From Duganella levis (lineage in GTDB: Bacteria; Pseudomonadota; Gammaproteobacteria; Burkholderiales; Burkholderiaceae_D): a DNA stretch of 64,000 nt. The notes below the pieces were generated by a model, which did not search any database, was not told the DNA's origin, and saw nothing but the letters and a program-made list of their open reading frames with translations. The stretch spans positions 1 through 64,000 of the forward strand of contig NZ_WWCT01000024.1 in assembly GCF_009857605.1 (NCBI RefSeq), read 5' to 3'. Positions 61,651 to 64,000 of the stretch are shown here, piece by piece. Both the position numbers and the translations under genes were made by a program. Within the stretch, counting starts at the first letter, position 1. Every line of letters begins with the position of its first letter.

Positions 61651-62664
61651 ATGAGTGTAACCCATGAAAAAACAATGCTGAAAGTTTTTGATGCAAAAAC
61701 GGCACTGCGCCTTGCCCGCGATACCCTGCAAAACGAAGCAGATGCCATCAATGCCCTGAACGCGCGCCTGGAAGATGACGACAGCGTGGTGCAGGCCATT
61801 TCCCTGCTGCTGAACTGCACCGGCCGCGTGGTCGTGTCCGGTATCGGCAAGTCCGGCCACATTGCGCGCAAGATCGCCGCGACGCTGGCCTCGACCGGCA
61901 CGCCGGCGCTGTTCGTGCACCCGGCCGAAGCCGCGCACGGCGACCTCGGCATGGTCACCCGCGACGATGCCTTTATCGCCATTTCGTATTCCGGTGAGAG
62001 CTCGGAACTGATGACCATCCTGCCGGTGGTAAAACGCATGGGCAGCAAGGTCATTGCCATGACCGGCAAACCAGGCTCCAGCCTGGCCACCATCGCCGAC
62101 GTGCACCTGAACGTCGCCGTGGCCAAGGAAGCCTGCCCGATGAACCTGGCGCCGACCACCTCGACCACCGTCACGCTGGCGCTGGGCGACGCACTGGCCG
62201 TGGCGCTGCTGGACCTGCGCGGCTTCAAGGAAGAAGATTTCGCCCGCTCGCATCCGGGCGGCGCGCTGGGCCGCCGTCTGCTGACCCACGTCAAGGACGT
62301 GATGCGCAGCGGCGATGCGGTGCCGCGCGTGACGGCCGACGTCAAGCTGACCGAGGCGCTGCTGGAAATCACCCAGAAGGGCATGGGCATGACCGCCGTG
62401 GTCGATGCCGACGGCAAGCCGGTCGGCGTGTTCACCGACGGCGACCTGCGCCGCATGATTGAAAAAGTGCAGGATTTCACCAAGGTGGTGATCGGCGATG
62501 TGATGCACGCCAACCCGCGCAGCATCTCGCCTGAGAAAATGGCGGTGGACGCCGTGGCCGTGATGGAGCAGTTCCGCATCAACCAGATGCTGGTGACCGA
62601 TGCCGACGGCAAACTGGTCGGCGCGCTGCACATCCATGACCTGACCCGCGCCAAGGTGATCTGA
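61651..62664 (+). CDS. kdsD: D-arabinose 5-phosphate isomerase KdsD
   Basis: 337 residues from the ATG at 61651; an ATG at 61675 (MLKVFDAKTALRLA) gives 329 and fits the usual family start. A TATACT at 61640-61645, if a -10, would favour the second. It turns ribulose 5-P into arabinose 5-P, the first step to Kdo. SIS domain (VVSGIGKSGHIARKIAATLA, HPAEAAHGDLGM) and two CBS domains (about 210-330). First gene of kdsD-kdsC-lptC-lptA. Confidence 0.94.
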   Translation: MSVTHEKTMLKVFDAKTALRLARDTLQNEADAINALNARLEDDDSVVQAISLLLNCTGRVVVSGIGKSGHIARKIAATLASTGTPALFVHPAEAAHGDLGMVTRDDAFIAISYSGESSELMTILPVVKRMGSKVIAMTGKPGSSLATIADVHLNVAVAKEACPMNLAPTTSTTVTLALGDALAVALLDLRGFKEEDFARSHPGGALGRRLLTHVKDVMRSGDAVPRVTADVKLTEALLEITQKGMGMTAVVDADGKPVGVFTDGDLRRMIEKVQDFTKVVIGDVMHANPRSISPEKMAVDAVAVMEQFRINQMLVTDADGKLVGALHIHDLTRAKVI

Positions 62665-63191
62665 TGACGATGACCTATCTGGAACGCGCCGCGCGCGTCA
62701 AGCTGATGATCTTCGACGTCGACGGCGTGCTGACCGACGGCAGCCTGCACTACGGCGCCGACGGCGAAGCGCTGAAGACGTTTAACGTGCACGACGGCCT
62801 GGGCATCAAGCTGATCCAGGAAGCCGGTATCGACACCGCCATCATCAGCGCGCGCAAGTCGCCGCAGGTGATTAAACGCGCGGCCGATCTCGGCATCAAC
62901 CACCTGCACCAGGGCGGCCACGACAAGCTGACGCCGTTCAATGCGCTGCTGGAAAAGACCGGCCTCACCGCCGAGCAGGTCGGCTTCATCGGCGACGATG
63001 TGGTGGACTTGCCGATCCTCACGCGGGTCGGCTTTGCGGTGGCGGTGCCGAACGGCCGCAAGGAAGTGCTGGAGCGCGCGCATCACACCACCGTGGCCCA
63101 TGGCGGCCGTGGCGCGGTGCGCGAAGTGTGCGAACTGTTGATGCATGCGCAAGGCAGTTACGAGCGCGTGATGGCACAATTCCTGGTTTAG
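62664..63191 (+). CDS. kdsC: Kdo 8-phosphate phosphatase KdsC
   Basis: 175 residues, HAD family C0 type without a cap. The nucleophile motif is IFDVDGVLTDG, followed by ISARKS and FIGDDVVDLPIL. It frees Kdo for the LPS inner core. Its ATG overlaps the kdsD stop by one base. Confidence 0.96.
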   Translation: MTMTYLERAARVKLMIFDVDGVLTDGSLHYGADGEALKTFNVHDGLGIKLIQEAGIDTAIISARKSPQVIKRAADLGINHLHQGGHDKLTPFNALLEKTGLTAEQVGFIGDDVVDLPILTRVGFAVAVPNGRKEVLERAHHTTVAHGGRGAVREVCELLMHAQGSYERVMAQFLV

Positions 63192-63203
63192 ACGAGGACA
63201 GTC

Positions 63204-63797
63204 ATGCGTAAAAGAACAGCCCATCGCTGGCAGCTGACGGTGATCATGATGGTCGGCGTGTTTGTCGCCTTCGGCAGCTTCTGGCTGGTGCAGGTGGTGG
63301 ACCAGGCCGGCCAGCAGGCGCAGGCCGACAAGTTCCGCGACGAGCCGGATTACATCATCGACCGTTTCAGCATGGTGCGCATGAACGAGAAGGGCCAGCC
63401 GGCCTACATCATTTCCGGCGACAAGCTGACCCACCATCCGACCGATGACTCGTCGCTGATCGACAAGCCGTATGTGCACAGCATTTCCGGCGACCAGCCG
63501 CCGATGAATATCCACGCCGACACCGCCAATGTCGACCAGGGCAATACGCGCGTCAAGCTGAATGGTAATGTGGACGTGGTGCGGCCGGCCACGCCGCTGG
63601 CGCAGGAACTGCGCCTGAAGACCAGTACGCTGACCGTGTATCCGGACGAGGAACGCATGGAGACCGACGCCATGGTGGACATGCTGTCCGGGCGTTCGAC
63701 CGCCACCGGTACCGGCATGACAGCCAACAACGCGACCCGCCAGATCAAGCTGGGCGGCCGCGGAACGATTACGATGCCGCCGCGTGCGGCACATTGA
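63204..63797 (+). CDS. lptC: LPS export protein LptC
   Basis: 197 residues: one N-terminal membrane helix (about 10-33) and a periplasmic beta-jellyroll (ISGDKLTHHPTDDSSLIDKP, GNTRVKLNGNVDVVRP). It passes LPS from the LptBFG extractor to LptA. GAGGAC site before the ATG. Same order as in E. coli. Confidence 0.94.
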   Translation: MRKRTAHRWQLTVIMMVGVFVAFGSFWLVQVVDQAGQQAQADKFRDEPDYIIDRFSMVRMNEKGQPAYIISGDKLTHHPTDDSSLIDKPYVHSISGDQPPMNIHADTANVDQGNTRVKLNGNVDVVRPATPLAQELRLKTSTLTVYPDEERMETDAMVDMLSGRSTATGTGMTANNATRQIKLGGRGTITMPPRAAH

Positions 63798-63810
63798 GGG
63801 AAACAGAGAG

Positions 63811-64000
63811 ATGAACGCATTCAAGATGAGCAAACTGATGCTGGCCGCCACGCTGCTGCTGGCTGCCGCCGGCGCGACCTACGCGGAAAAAGCCGACTCC
63901 AGCAAGCCGACCCAGATCACCTTCGACCAGCTGGACGCCGATGACGTCAAGCAGATCAAGACCTTCACCGGCAACGTGGTGCTGACCCGCGGCACGCTGC
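63811..64000 (+). CDS. lptA: LPS transport periplasmic protein LptA, 5' part
   Basis: The first 63 residues: signal peptide (to about TYA26) and the start of the jellyroll (ITFDQLDADDVKQIKTFTGN then VVLTRGTL). The window ends inside the gene. It forms the periplasmic LPS bridge between LptC and LptD, the translocon helped by LptM. lptB probably follows. Confidence 0.92.
   Translation, partial: MNAFKMSKLMLAATLLLAAAGATYAEKADSSKPTQITFDQLDADDVKQIKTFTGNVVLTRGTL

Overview
The window is a gene-dense, GC-rich stretch of bacterial chromosome with no sign of phage, insertion sequences, CRISPR or rRNA. The gene orders pilMNOPQ-aroK/aroB-dgt, lolB-ispE-tRNA-Gln-prs-rplY-pth, lptM-lysA facing cyaY, and kdsD-kdsC-lptC-lptA, together with System II cytochrome c biogenesis and cytochrome c4, point to a betaproteobacterium of the Burkholderiales. 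An Oxalobacteraceae member (Massilia/Duganella/Janthinobacterium type) is my best guess. That placement rests on gene content and protein style, not on a database search.

Layout. 1-8.8 kb: 3' part of dsbD, a His-rich Spy/CpxP-like periplasmic protein facing away from an OmpR-type two-component system, then an RND efflux adaptor and pump. 8.8-13.5 kb: a FAD/NAD(P)-binding protein whose ribosome site lies inside a long hairpin, a TonB-like proline-rich protein behind a lac-operator-like palindrome, and hemB/engB on the minus strand. 13.7-19.4 kb: a redox block of cytochrome c4, ResB and CcsA (haem attachment) and MsrPQ (periplasmic methionine sulfoxide repair). 19.4-23.6 kb: lysA, the tiny lipoprotein gene lptM, cyaY and the class A penicillin-binding protein. 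23.9-34.1 kb: the type IV pilus operon pilMNOPQ, running into a large Ig-like lipoprotein gene, a fused aroK-aroB gene and a dGTPase gene.

34.1-38.5 kb: two very small coiled-coil membrane proteins, then the minus-strand operon mutM - dynamin-like GTPase - mutY, which places a membrane-type GTPase between the two glycosylases of the oxidised-guanine repair system. 38.6-44.6 kb: a TPR lipoprotein, lolB, ispE, tRNA-Gln, prs, rplY and pth. 44.6-53.8 kb: an accessory stretch between pth and ychF, which are often neighbours elsewhere: M20 amidohydrolase, DUF3999/DUF2339 membrane pair, DUF885 metallopeptidase, a FitAB/VapBC-type toxin-antitoxin pair and a thioesterase. 53.9-64 kb: ychF, a DUF5710 zinc-site protein, a NYN-LOTUS RNA-directed protein, a MOSC protein, a diguanylate cyclase, a Kef-type antiporter, and the start of the Kdo/LPS-export operon kdsD-kdsC-lptC-lptA, cut by the window end.

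Most of the window is envelope and housekeeping core genome. The points most worth a second look are the mutM-GTPase-mutY operon, the aroKB fusion with an Ig-like lipoprotein placed upstream of it in the pilus operon, two leader hairpins that bury Shine-Dalgarno sequences (before the FAD gene and before msrP), the lac-like operator, and the His-tailed Spy-like protein beside a sensor kinase.
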